The notes below the pieces were generated by a model. The model worked only from the letters and a program-made list of their open reading frames with translations. It ran no database searches and was not told the DNA's origin. The translations under genes and the position numbers were made by a program. From Lineus longissimus (Eukaryota > Nemertea > Pilidiophora > Heteronemertea > Lineidae), in assembly GCF_910592395.1 (NCBI RefSeq), contig NC_088311.1, positions 4,838,501 through 4,902,500 on the forward strand: a DNA stretch of 64,000 nucleotides, given 5' to 3'. This document shows, in pieces, positions 35,431-49,200 of the stretch; within the stretch, counting starts at the first letter, position 1; each line of letters begins with the position of its first letter.

Positions 35431-38290
35431 GCTCACCTGTCAGGTGAGCTAATACGATACCGCGGCGTCTGGTGTCCGTCGTCGTCCGTCGTCGTCGTCG
35501 TCGTCGTCGTCGTCCGTCGTTAACTTTTGACAAAATCGTGGCACGTTTCTTAACCGCTTGACCCAGAAAGTTCACACTTAGTGTGTGTGTACCCCTAGGC
35601 AAGACCTTCCTTCAGAATGAAAATCAGCGCAATTTGACTGCTGGTCTGCCATATAGGGGGTGCTCTTTGAAAACCTATTTTTGTCATTTTGAAGCTTATG
35701 GTTAAAGCTAGAGCGATGAAAATTTTATGGTGGGTGTATCTAATAAAGGTACATCACATATCACACGGGTTTTTGATTTGACGTTCATTTCAAGGTCACA
35801 GAGGTCGAACTCTAAAATTTCTTTGATCATGGCACGTTTTTTTGCTATTGGTCATAGACTCTCTAAATTTGATATGTAGACACCTATTGGGCATCTCTAC
35901 ACGTTGACACAGATTTAGGTCAGTGTGACCTACTATTCAGGTATAAGTAGGTCAAGGTTAAAAAAGCCCATTTTCTTTATTCCAGCAGATTGAAGTTTGA
36001 AATGAAGTTTTAGAGGTCGGCCTGATATAGAGGTTTCGATATTAAATAGATTAATTTCTTTTCATATCACTAGGTGACGATATTGTGCAAAAATGTCAGT
36101 TGGCACATTGCCAGCAGTTTTGAATTTCGCGGTTCGAGGCAATCCGTCGGGGTATCCCAGATGCGCAGTGTTGTACTGCGCCACTAGATCTGCATACTAC
36201 AAGTATGGAAGACAGCCATTTTATGAATTTGAAGCGAGACTAAGAAGGAATTAAATCACCTTGAATCAATGCTAAAACTTAATCATTCGCTCTTCGGATG
36301 AGGTCGTATGTGTTGATTACATTCTTGTGATTGGTTTGAGATGATTAGTTTGTCCTCATTGCCGGTTGTTTTAGAAAATTTTGACTGTGATTGGAAGGTA
36401 AAATGAGAAACTTGTCACACTGTTCTTCGGCTTGGAATGGGGATAGTCAATGCAGAGCCAGTTGGTACAAGCTGCCTTGCGAATCGGGGTGGCGTAATAA
36501 TACTGTGAAAGAACAATAAAATGATGAATTGTAGCAGTGTGTGTCAGAAATTATGTGATTTCCATTGCATTTGACGATCCCAAAGTTTCGAGAGTAGGGC
36601 AAAATGGCGCCTGCCGTCATTGGAGATTAGCGTGAAGCCGGAACCTTTCGTTACAATGTGGGCTTTTAAACACAAGTTAATGGTTTATAATCACCCAGAC
36701 GCTACTCATTAGGTAAACCTCTACTAAAAACACTTGCTTTAATTTTTGTAAACATGTCACGAGTGCTTAAAAAGAACCATTTTTGTGATCGTTTTTCGTC
36801 GCTGTAGAAATGTACACAGTCAGAGTCAGTCAGTCAGTGTGTCAACACTGTTATTAGTATACACATGAATCCATGATACACGGAGACACGAATGTAAACA
36901 TTTGCCTGTTGGGTCGGAAGGAGTTCACCGTTACCGATCACTGCCCCAAGAAAGGTCATCTGAGCTGGTTGACTAAAGTAGATGATGATAATGATGAAAA
37001 TGTAGCACAGCTGTCATCAGTGCTTTTATAGTTAGGCCTATAGTCGGATTCATAAGTAAATGTCACTGACTGCCCTTTTGGGTCGCTGTGCAAAAACTAT
37101 TGGGCCGATTTCTTCAAAGTTTGGTTTTTCTTGAATCTAATTTCGGGACCCAACACAATTTCCAGCCAGGTTAGAGATTTGCAAATTATAAAGAAAACAA
37201 TTCTCAACTTTGGAGCCCTTTGGCCATTTTGGGGGAATCTGGAGGGCCCGATTTTTTTTGATGGATAGTTCTAAATGAAACTTGGCAGCTTTAAAGATAC
37301 ACACGAAAAAAAATTAACCTGAACATTTCAGCAAAATGCATCCAGAAATAAGCAGTACAGAGGAGAAAATGTCAAAATCAATACACTACGTCAATGTACA
37401 CCAATACATACCAAAAAAATTATTTCGTAACCATGGTTACTGAAATATGAAAATCCGCTTGGGTCCCGAAATTAGATTCAAGAAAAACCAAACTTTGAAG
37501 AAATCGGCCCAGTAGTTTTTGCGCAGCGGCCCAAAAGGGCAGTGACATTTACTTATGAATCCGACTATACACCTTTCCAGAAATGGGGCGCTGAGTGTCC
37601 GAAATAATGATGTCATAAGGGGAAACTAGGCCTTATGGTGGAGGGACAATGGAGATAGTCATGGTTGACCAACACACTTGAACGCCTTTAATGACGGACA
37701 AGGGGGAAAAAGTTAGTTCCAATGCAAGCCGCCAATTTCGGGAAGCATGTATAGGGCTGTCTTGTAACTATGTTATTGTCTCAAAAATGAATACATGTAC
37801 AAACTGCTACCTAGTTACTCAGTACATCATATTCTATACTGTGCATTCCTTGCTTCAATTGTTCTTGTATCATATTTTTCAACATTTCTCTCTCATCGCA
37901 AGCCGAGGATAAATACTCCTTTCAAGATAGCGTAATCACACGCAATTCCACGGGTACATCCCATTCATTTTAAATTTCGCCCAATGACAGCAGGTTTTAC
38001 AAAATGTAAATGCGCTGTTTATTTTCAATAGTCACTGAATAGCTAAGACACATGTAAACCCATCTTAATTGGCCAGAAAACATCTCTCAGCTTCTCCCAC
38101 AAACAACGATTCACTTATTCCAACGTCAGTAACATGTGCACGCGGAAAACAATACGACTAACTCCACTTTTTCAAGACAAACTACACCATCCCACAACTA
38201 TTGCATGATTAACCCCTAACAATGACAAGTTCTTCCTCATACTCTCCCTTTCATATCGACAGGTGAGCACAATGGCCCTGGCCATTTCAT
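35431..38290. mobile_element. 2.86 kb insertion in the spacer of CAP unit 2
   Basis: Same position and ends as the insertion at 25217-28074, so it was present before the unit was duplicated. The GTC tract is shorter here, and a few small indels distinguish the two (for example an extra CTTTATT near 35975). Confidence 0.6.
37041..37567. mobile_element. 527-bp MITE (copy in unit 2)
   Basis: Duplicate of the element at 26827-27350 with the same TA flanks (37039-37040, 37568-37569). It was copied with the unit rather than inserted independently. Confidence 0.75.
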
Positions 38291-38324
38291 ATTTTACTCC
38301 TTCTGTTTAGTATGTCATCTCTCG

Positions 38325-39164
38325 ACGCAAGGGCCCAACGCGCCGCGTAGCGGCAAAAAAGCGTAGCTGGCGAAACATTTATTAAACGGGTCACCGTCAC
38401 TTATTATTGGACTAATAGCGCATTTACGGGGTTGCAACTATTTTGCTTTATAGTGTCACCAGGAAAGAAAAGCATGCGACCTAACGCCGATCTATTTGTG
38501 TAAAGTGATAATTGGAAGGTATATAGTAGGAAATAGGCCTATCAATAAAATAATCATTCCATGTCGTCTTTTGAGGGCATTTTTGATTGTAAAAAATATA
38601 TGTGTACGTCACCGGAGTCTCTGCAATGATAATTTTATCACAGCAGTCTCGCGCAAGTAGAAGTTCATTACCTATTAGTTCTTCACTTATTAGTCTCAAT
38701 GTCTGGCGCAAGGCTAGACGTTTTCCATTACTATTTCACTACGATGTTTGACAAGAAGGAGCAGTGCGCGAGATATGCTAATGAGCAGACTTCCCTCGCT
38801 TGAGTTTCGGAAGAATGTTCCATATCGCGCTAAGCTGACCCACTGCTGACCATGACAGGCGTGCATTGGACTGGTACAGGTTGGAACTGAACATTGAATA
38901 TGCTGGTGGTGACGCTTTCTGATGAGAAGTTGGTCGTGACTGATGCAGTATCCTTGGACTTGTCCACAGCATCGTTAAATCATTGCTCTCTGAGCTGCCT
39001 TGATTCTGTACTTACCCAAATACTGAGACCAAATGCCTGTTGACTGTGCTTTAAGAGAGACTGGCGCCATGCCTAGTCTCTCTTAAAGCACAGTCAACAG
39101 ACACCAACCCCCTCAGACTCAGAAACCACAAACGCCCAACCCTTCCTGCTACCTTAATACTTCT
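38325..39164. mobile_element. 0.83 kb second spacer insertion, copy in unit 2
   Basis: Near-identical to 28109-28940. The 25-bp hairpin arms are at 39038-39062 and 39075-39099 and remain perfect. Confidence 0.45.
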
Positions 39165-39814
39165 GGTTGACAAATGCCATTTTCTCGCAATACTCTATCG
39201 TGAACGTGAAAGGGGAGATGCGCAGTGTCGCTCGGGAATCCCTTGATCCACCTCCCGACCTGGCAGCGGACGCAGTAATGGTCCAGTTTTGCTTGAAGTT
39301 TCCTGTGGAACACAGCGTCAGAATGTTATGACGATCTTCAGGCTGACAATGATGCGTTAAAAGGTCTTTTCACAAACTGGGCGATAGGCAAGCAACAAGT
39401 GTGTGAACAGGTGAAAAGTCGTTACCAGTGACAACATGGTAGTTTTCTCTTGTCATTTGGCACCTTTCTTCCTGGTTCGTCACTCAGATGCGGTGGCCGC
39501 CCGGTTGGCCTTCTCTCGATGGTTTAAAAAATAATAATTTGCTGTTTTCAGATGCATCGCAAGATTCATCAATCAGCTTATTGTATCACTGGCTTACGCA
39601 GGATAACTACAGTTGTATGCACTGTACTGCATTATCGTAAAGACTCAACAACATCTGATTTCAATTCATAATGCTTTATTACATATAGTAATAGTAGATT
39701 TATTTTCATCAAGTTAACGGACACTGGCTATGAGCATGAAACGAGCATATTGACTTGTTAATGTTGCATTATCCCACACCGTGATATGAAGCAACAGTAA
39801 CAACTGCCACCTTT

Positions 39815-42800
39815 CTAAGGACAGACCCCGCACATTTTTGGACATTCGAAAGGCACATTGGTAGCCGTTGTACACAATTTAACTCCGTAAGAACTTGAGC
39901 AGTACCAAGCATCTTTGAAAGCACCGCAATCAACTGGAAAGGAATGAAAAGTTTGTTAAAGTGAAGCGGAAGAAGTAACAAACACCGAACAACAATGATG
40001 AAAATACGCTGCATACTTTGTTAGGTAGTATTTCATCTGATTTGAGGACGACAGAAGGTGGTCTGCCGGTAACTCGTGCGGACTGCCGCGACGTGAGCTG
40101 CTGAAAGAAGCAGCTCCCCTCTTGACAAAGGGATTTTTAGATAAAAGTCGAATATAATTACATACCACAACCTGATCCATGACACTGAAATCTATGTTTC
40201 CCAAAGATATAGACCATAAAAAGAGTTACCAACGCTTAATCCTTTATCTACGCGCCAAGGACTAAGCCTATCTTTCCACTTCAATGGTTGATAGTGCGAA
40301 TCAGACCACGCCTAATTATCGGGTAAAACTTCCATTTCTGAAGCATTTCCAATAACTAGTATAAACAAAATACCAGGTACATGCAAGTGTCCGCATCTCT
40401 CTTTGTATAAATAGCGCGAGAGGAATTCCTTCAAATTGGGTATATATTGTTGGGTTGTTTTTGGTAAGTGGTTTTTGTTGTTGTTTTTCACCTACTTGCG
40501 CAGCGTGAACCCACTTGCCCTTCTTTACAGTTACAAGTGCATGTTTTTGTGTCTACTGCACCTCCATTATTTAGGCAAATGTTTTCACCACCGCAATCTG
40601 AAATTGAAATAGGTACAATGATACCGGTACGTGTCATAATAATCCAATCGGTCAGAAAGAGTTTCTTCAGAGGATCATTCCCGTTTCTTCCTAAAGAGCT
40701 AATCATCAATACTCATTATTTCTCACGAGGTGGGCTGTTATTAGCCGTTACGATTAATTAAGATACTTGTCACGAACGATAAGATGAGTTGCAGCCTACC
40801 TCATGAACTTGTTGCCAAAGCACCTGGCTTGCTAAATTTGTTTAATGTTTGGATTAGTTAGCAACGACAAATGACCACGGAACAAGTTTGAAAGTTCTAA
40901 AATCAGTGATTTTGAAGGCCATTTCGGCTGTGAGAAAGTGACAAGATTTTAGTGCAGTTGCGATTTCCGATGAGTGCAGTTCATACGCTGGCTTTATTTG
41001 CACTGATATAACACCACCTACCGCATAGATTTTTATATGTTGAATCTCGGTTCATGCATGACGAGCCTGCATCTCCTTTTGTGTATGGTTTGTAAGCTGG
41101 ATTATAGTTACCACTGAAAAACATGTTGGTAATGTTCATCTTTTCTACTGACATTTTAGAAAGCGCTATTGATAGGGACTAAGTATGGTATTTTGGTGAG
41201 TATTTCTCACAAAAAGCACACGAGTGGAATTTCTGAGGTATCGGACTACACCTGAGACTAATGGTCTCCGATATCCGAGTCTGATGGTCTGCCGAGACCG
41301 CAGGTCGAGGGAGTTTGAAGCCGAAGCTGTTGAACTCTGCACATGCGGATGCAGGGTGATGTATTGCACATACATGTACATCCAGCCTGAGGTTGTTGTG
41401 GAACGAGTTACCACTCAATTCATGTTTGTCTGATGGACGAAATGTGTACCTACCCTGGTCCGTAATTGCAGGCATAAATGTAGTTTCTTTCGCCACATTT
41501 CTTCATGGCACACCCAACAAGGCTAGTGTCTGCCCACACAACCTATGAAAAGAAGATGAATCTAGGGTGTATAGATATAATCGTTTTACCAAAACGCATA
41601 TTGTTTGCGTTAATTGTGTTTGTAAAACCATTTTTATTCGATGGAAATTAAGAGGTTGCACGTACATGGACAAGTCAATAATGTAGCGTTTTCCCTAGTG
41701 ATGAACAAACCAATTGTATATCCCATCCCCGCAAGCTTCTCAACGACCCCAAATAGAAATTAGACAACAGCAAACAGAATTAGGAAGAGTAGGTACATGA
41801 ACATGTACATACCTGTGTATAATGACCAGTAACACCAGACGTTGTGTAAGTGCCGTAGGTGAAATGCTTGATCTCATTGTGCCAAGCGTTAATTGCAGTA
41901 TTCCAAGTTTCATGCACTTCGGAGAAAAAGAGGTTTTGGCCCAATGCTGCTTTCCCTGTGAATGTATCAAGAAATGGTGGGGTTTTTTTTACAGAAGGCG
42001 CGATATTTTATTCTAGTTGAATAGGATCGTACATGTACTTTTCTTCTTACACACGAAAAGCCAAGTTGAAAATTCAAATCTTAACACGTAAGTTACTTAT
42101 ATGTAACATAACCAGTCTTTCAAATAATTGATTCGGAGGACTCTGACATAACGGTGCAGATTTGCATCGAATCGAGCAAATCTGAATTTAATTCGTACCG
42201 GAGTTATAATTAAACAAAACAAAACATGTAGCATCAAAAGAATATACTACATATCATTGTTTTTTTAAAGTACATGTACGCTTTACATCTGCTATTTTCT
42301 CGTCAAAGGAATCTGAAAACGTCAAGTTAAGACGTCACTCGTAATCAGCCCCATCCGTCTTCTGGCCGTGCGTGGCATTTAACACATTTGGGCGCTATCA
42401 TTGTACGTACAAACTTTGGACGCCTTAAACAAGGCATGACCCCCACTTGCTCCATAGCCGGCAAATAAAAGGAATTCGGTAAAGTCTCGGACTTTTTCTT
42501 AACACACACACACAGTATATGATGATAATTCGGCTCATTGTTTTCACTAGGATGCACTGCTTGTCCTAGGACTACCTACCTGGTACAGTGTTCACGCTTG
42601 GATGCTCTCTTTTGCACTGGTTAACCCATTTCCTTGCAAGATTCTCTAACTCAAGGTCATAAGACTGTAAATAGTTTAAAAATACAAATGTATATGATAT
42701 TTTAAATCATGATTACGAATGCGTCAAGGCATAGTGGTTGGGACATGTGAAGACTCTGTATGTTTAAATGCATACATCAAAACAAACCACAGTCAATGAT

Positions 42801-44946
42801 GGCCATGCGAGAGCACACAATAGCAAATTACTGCCGAAAAGAATCGGAAAAAGTTTCTTTTTAAATTCCTTACGGTTGCTGAGCTTCCAGGCGGAAAGCA
42901 AACTTACTCCTTCGGACGAGTCGAAACGGATGACATGATAAAATAGCTAAATCAGCCAATACATAGGATTGGTCCACCGATGACTCTAACCTAACTGGTA
43001 ATCTTTACCTACCATCTTTAGCATGTTCGTCGCGGTAGGGCTAACATCATTCCTTAACTTATTGTGGATTTGGACAATTGTACTTCGGGTACTGGAATCT
43101 ACGGCTATAAAACGAACACATGAACATGTTGAAAGGTTTTCCCAGTCGATTGAAGAAAACAAGTACACGTACGACCAAAGTCTGTTACCGTTTTATCTTG
43201 TTTCGGTGTGTTCTTTTGCGAAAGTTTTGCGAGTTTAGTTATTGTTGTTGTTATTCTTCCTCTTCCAGTTTGCTTCTCTTTTCTTCTCATTCAACGTTTG
43301 CTCCTCACTTTTTGGAACACCTTGTTTGAAAGAAGTAGTGTTTTCAGCGGTATGACCATGATGATTGAGTACGCAACAGACCATGTTCTTTCGTTAAGTG
43401 CAAACACGTGCAAGAAATCCGAGGGGAATACATGTATAGTCTTTGAGAACAGTGTTTAAGTGAGATAACGTTTTGATTGGCCACCCTATGTCAACTATAC
43501 GTACCTTCTGCATTTCCGAAACTAAGCACTCCCACGTGGTCTGGGCTGAATGGCCTGAACTGATTCTCTGCGGTGTACACTGAAATAGATTGAAGCCAGA
43601 TATGGTTGTTCAAGTCAAGTTAGTCAGATACTTGGTGTTCATATTCACTATCATTTTTAAGAGCGATGAGAGCTGCGTTAGCCCCTTTCTAAACAGCGTA
43701 CGCAGAACATACATGTACTGTACATGTAATAAAAAGGGCAGTCTAGAACAGTCTGAAAGATACAACTTAGCAGATGATAAAGATACCTTACCAGAACAAT
43801 AGCCCCATGTCTTGTCTTGGTCGTAGCAACTGGTTGTGGCGCACCAAGGAAGGAGCGATTCACTAATGCAATATTTGTATTCCTTGCCTTCATATGTGAA
43901 TGGGAATTTGCAGACAGTACCATTTGCATTTCCTCCGAAGGTTTCCATCTTTGGGCTCGCTTGAATATTGAAATGGTGCGTTATGCCTGTTAGTTTTGAG
44001 GAGGTCAGGCTCGAACATCCAAATTAAGGTGTTTGCCGTAAAAAGATGTTTTTTTTTGCTATCGACAAGAAGGCGATATCGTACAAAGTATCATTCAATA
44101 GTTTAGTGATAAACTCATTTTTAACTTAATACCGGTAGTGACCTTATCATTGACTAGTAATTCCCTATTGATACTGGAATAGGCAAAACCTCAACTCACC
44201 AGTTGCATCGCACCATCCCCACTCTTTGTCTTTCTCATAGTTAGGCGTCAGGCTGCACCAGGCCTTTCCCGGCCTACCACCGTAAAGACAATCATAATTC
44301 AGGACGCCGTTGTAGATGAAGGGAAAGCTGCAAGGTTTCGCTTGTTCAGTCTTCACCGTGACCCGCCCTGAAATTGAAAGATACACCGCGTATATGAAAG
44401 TTGTATGAAATGACACAATTTCAACAGTGAAGTGGAAGCTGATAAAGATTTAAAGAGCGGCTAAACTGAAACATACAAGTAAAAATATACCAGCATGTTG
44501 ATGCCGTTGATGTTTGATATTTGTCTGCGAGAACAGCAAAACACACCGGCGTTACTACATCACTGTAGTGCATGTACATGTATAACACTACACAAGTTGC
44601 TGGAAGCGGCACCGCTCCTGAAGACATGGCATCGCAACGCCACCAAACCCATGCCAGTATAACAGCAATGAAGATTAGAAGTGAATAATTTGATTAGATA
44701 CAGCACCTAATGCAGGAACCCTCGCACAGGTTTTGGTTGTGCAGCTGAAACCCGCACCATTATTTGAAATCGCTACAAGTAACCACGTGTTACTACTTAA
44801 AGAGGATACGATTAAGTTAGGAAGCATTTTGCTTAACACAGCTGTTAATTAGTGACTTTCAAAGCATGGTGCATGTACTTACCATCGGCATCGGCTAGTG
44901 AGAGGCAAAAAATAATGCAAACACCAATACTCCTCCATCCCCACAT
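39815..44946 (-). CDS. CAP gene 3: secreted FN2-FN2-CAP-EGF-ShKT protein
   Basis: Exons in order: 44883-44946, 44200-44367, 43792-43959, 43505-43579, 43013-43104, 42580-42664, 41813-41955, 41454-41542, 41022-41113, 40496-40597, 39815-39933. They total 1197 nt, 398 aa, all phases intact, with coding sequence nearly identical to gene 2. The intron between exons 5 and 6 lacks a block of roughly 90-110 bp present in units 1 and 2 (there three closely spaced GGATCC words, e.g. 22519-22570). The spacer upstream of gene 3, towards gene 4, lacks the two insertions seen in the other spacers. Confidence 0.9.
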
Positions 44947-44984
44947 TTTGAAAAATGGTAGTTTGTGTAGGGCCTTGAGGCCAA

Positions 44985-44990
44985 TTTATA
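44985..44990 (-). promoter_or_regulatory. Core promoter of CAP gene 3
   Basis: TATAAATTGGCC at the same 39-nt distance from ATG 44946 as in genes 1 and 2. Confidence 0.55.
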
Positions 44991-44999
44991 CATGTAGAC

Positions 45000-46090
45000 C
45001 TAATGTAAGTCATTATTTCCCTTTCAACCAGCAGCTGCAGCTTAGATTGATGAGGATTGGCCATCAGTCTAATTACTTGCCAATGGGGTGTTATTGCCAT
45101 TTTTTAGAGATGGTATACAATTTATGTTGTCATTGTTGAGACCTATGTCAATCGAGAAAATTTAATGAAATATCATTCTGTACCTTTCAAATATTTACAT
45201 TTAATTTCAGCTAATCTCAGCATATTTTTGACGATTTGCCAGATTTGCGGATTATGTTGAGTGATTATGGTAACTTTATATTGGTTTGTTTTGTAATTTT
45301 GTTCACGCTGCAATGAGCGTAAGAACCATCAAGAATAAAGGATTCGGTTTACGGGGCATATTTGTGCGAATTGAACAGATGCGCACCAATAAGGAGATAA
45401 AGTACAGTGGAACCTCCCTTAGCGGACGCCTCTTTATTAAGGACGACCTCTCTATTATGGATAGTAGTTTTTTAGATATGGGAGATGCACAGTGTCGCTA
45501 GGCGTTTTTCTAGACCGCCGCCACCCCTTTTATTTTACTCCTGTTTAGTTTGTCATCTCTCGTTTCTCGTTGAAAGATGCCATTTTCTCGCAATACTCTA
45601 TCGTGAACGTGAAATGGGAGATGCGCAGTGTCGCTCGGGAATCCCTTGGGACAGGAATCCCTTGATCCACCTCCCGACCTGGCAGCGGACGCAGTAATGG
45701 TCCAGTTTTGCTTGAAGTTTCCTGTGGAACACAGCGTCAGAATGTTATGACGATCTTCAGGCTGACAACGATGCGTTATGAGGTCTTTTCACAAACTGGG
45801 CGATAAGGAAGCAACAAGTGTGTAAACAGGTGAAAAGTCGTTACCAGTAACAACATGGTAGTTTTCTCTTGTCATTTGGCACCTTTCTTCCTGGTTCGTC
45901 ACTTAGATGCGGTGGCCGCCCGGTTGGCCTTCTCTCGATGGTTTCTTAAAAAATAATTTGCTGTGTTCACATGCATCGCAAGATTCATCAATCAGCTTAT
46001 TGTATCACTGGCTTACGCAGGCTAACTACAGTTGTATGCACTGTACTGGATTATAGTAAAGACTCAACAACATCTGATTTCAATTCATAA
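45000..46090. other. Short spacer between CAP genes 3 and 4
   Basis: This spacer holds the pogo-like end (about 45402) and the word GGGAGATGC(A/G)CAGTGTCGCT twice (about 45480 and 45616). It also has the sites (about 45534 and 45563) where units 1 and 2 carry their insertions. No gene seen. Confidence 0.6.
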
Positions 46091-46233
46091 TTCTTTATTA
46101 CATATAGTAATAGTAGATTTATTTTCATCGAGTGAACGGACACTGGCTATGAGCATTAAAAGAGCACATTGACTTATTGATGTTGCATTATCCTACACTG
46201 TGATATGAAGCAACAGTAACAACTTCCACCTTT

Positions 46234-49200
46234 CTAAGGACAGACCCCGCACATTTTTGGACATTCGAAAGGCACATTGGAAATCGTACAACTTTTAACT
46301 CCGTAAGAACTCGGGCAGTACCAAGCATCTTTGAAAGCACCGCAATCAACTGGAAAGGAATGAAAAGTTTGTTAAAGTGAAGCGGAAGAAGTAACAAACA
46401 CCGAACAACAATTTCCAATTACTAGTATACATGTGTATATAAACAAAATACCCGGTAAGTTTCCGCATCTCTTTTTTATACTGAAATAGCGTGAGAGGAA
46501 TAGTTTCAACTTGTGTATTGTTGGGGTTTTTGTAAGTGTTTTTTTATCACCTACTTGCGCAGCGTGAACCCACTTGCCCTTCTTTACAGTTACAAGTGCA
46601 TGTTTTCGTGTCTACTGCACCTCCATTATTTAGGCAAATGTTTTGACCACCGCAATCTGAAATTGAAATAGGTACAATGATACCGGTACGTGTCATAATA
46701 ATCCAATCGGTCAGAGAGAGTGTCTTCAGAGGATCATTCCCGTTTCAAGAGCTAATCATCAATACTAATTATTTCTCACGAGTTGGGCTGTTATTAACCG
46801 TAACGGTTAATTAAGGTACGAATGGTAAGATGAGTTGCAGTCTACTTCATGAACTTGTTGCCAAAACACTTCATCCGGTTTGCTTAATTTGTTGAATGGT
46901 TGGATTAGTTAGCAAGGATATAAGACTACGGAACAAGTTTCGAAATTCTAAAATCAGTGATTTTGAAGGGCATTTCGACTATGAGAATGTGACAAGATTT
47001 TGGTGCAATTGCCACATGCAGCTCTGCTGGAGACTTCAAAACACCGATTTTCTCGTGAGTGTAGTTACTCTGGCTTTATTAGCACTGATATAACACCACC
47101 TACCGCATAGATTTGTATATGTTGAATCTCGGTTCATGCATGACGAGCCTGCATCTCCCTTTATGTATGGTTTGTAAGCTGGACTGAAGTTACCACTGAA
47201 AGACATGCGGGTAATATCTCTTCCAGTGACATTTTAGGAAGCTATTGATACTGATTAAGTATGGTACTTTGGCGAGTCTTTCTCTTCATATATAAAGCTA
47301 TACATGTACACAAAAACCACACGAGTGGGGTTTCTGAGGTATCAGACTATATCCGAGTCTGATGGTCTCTGACACCCGAGTCTGATGGTCTTTGGTAAGG
47401 AAACTCCCGAGACCGAAGGTCAAGGGAGTTTGAGGCCAAGGCTGTTGAACTCTGTACATGCGAATGCATGACGATGTATTGCACATACTTGTACATTTAA
47501 CCTGAGGTTGCTGTGGAACGAGTTACCACTAACTTCATGTTTGTCTGATGTGCGAAATGCGTACCTACCTTGGTCCGTAATTGCAGGCATACAGGTAGTG
47601 TTTTTCCGCGCCACATTTCTTCATGGCACACCCAACAAGGCTAGTGTCTGCCCACACAACCTATGAAAAGAAGATGAATCTAGGGTGTATAATCGGTTGA
47701 CAAAAACGCATATTATTTGCGTTCTATACCATTTTTATTCGATGGAAATTAAGAGGTTGTACTACATTTACATTGACAAGACAATTATGAAACGTTTTCA
47801 TTAGTGATGAACAAACAAATCTGTATATCCCATCCCCGCAAGCTTCTCAACGACCCCAAATAGAAATTAGACAACAGCACATCACAGACATTGGAAGAGA
47901 GAGTACATACCTGTGTATAATGACCAGTAACACCTGACGTCGAGTGAGTGCCGTAAGTGAAATGCTTGGTCTCATTATACCAAGACATAATTGCAGTCCT
48001 CCATGAAGTCGAAAGCGCAGTAGAGGAAAAGACGTTTTGCCCCGATGATGCTTTCCCTGTGAATGTATCAAGAAATGTTGTGGTTTTTTTATGTAGGAAG
48101 CGATATTTCATTCTAGTTGAATTGGATCGTACATGTAACCCTACTTTTTTTCAAACACACAAACAGCCGAGTTGAAAATTCTAATTAGCACATGTGCGGC
48201 ATAACGGTATCGATTTGCAACGAATCGAGCTAATCTGAATGTAATTTAGACCGGACTTATAAAGTGTCCTCGAATTAAACAAAACAAAACATGTAGCATC
48301 AAAAGTATATATATGATTGGGTTTTTGCAAGTACGCTTTACATAAAGTATTTTCCTCGAAAGAATCCGACAATTCCGTCAAGTTATTACGTCACTCGTAA
48401 TCAACCGCGCTACAATATCATTGTTTTACCACTAACTCCATACCCTGCAAATAAAAGGGATTCGGAAAAGCCGGCCTCGGACTTTTTTCTTAACCCACCA
48501 GGTAACGATGATAATTCGGCGCATTGTTTTCACTAGTATGCCTTGCTTTTCCTAGAACTTCCTACCTGGTAGATTGTACACTTCTGGATGCCCTCCTTTG
48601 CACTGGTTGACCCATTTCCGTGCAAGATTCTCTAACTCAACGTCATAAGACTGTAAATAATTTTGAAAAATCATGATTACGAATGCGTCAAGGCATAATG
48701 GTTGGGACATGTGAAGACTCTATATGTTTGAATGCATACACCAAAACAAATCACAGTCAGTGATGGTCATGCGAGAGCATGCAATAACAAATTACTACCG
48801 AAAAGAACCGGAAAAAGTATCTTCTTAAACTTCTTACGATTGCTAAGCTGCCCGGTGGAAAGCAACTCCTTCAGACGAGTCAAAATGGATGTCATAATAA
48901 AAGAGCTAGATCGGCTGATAGGATCGTTCCATCGAGGACTCTAACCTAACTGGTAATCTTTACCTACCATCTTTAGCATGTTCGTCGCAGTAGGGCTAAC
49001 ATCATTCCTTAACTTATTGTGGATTTGGACAATCATAGTTCGGGTACTGGAACCTACGGCTACAAAACGAACACATGAATATGTTGAAAGGTTTTCCGAG
49101 TCGATTGAAGGAAACAAGTACATGTAGCACCTCAAAGACTCTTTCCGTTAATCTTGTTTCGGTGTGTTCTTTTGCGAAAGTTTTGTTATTATTGTTGTTG

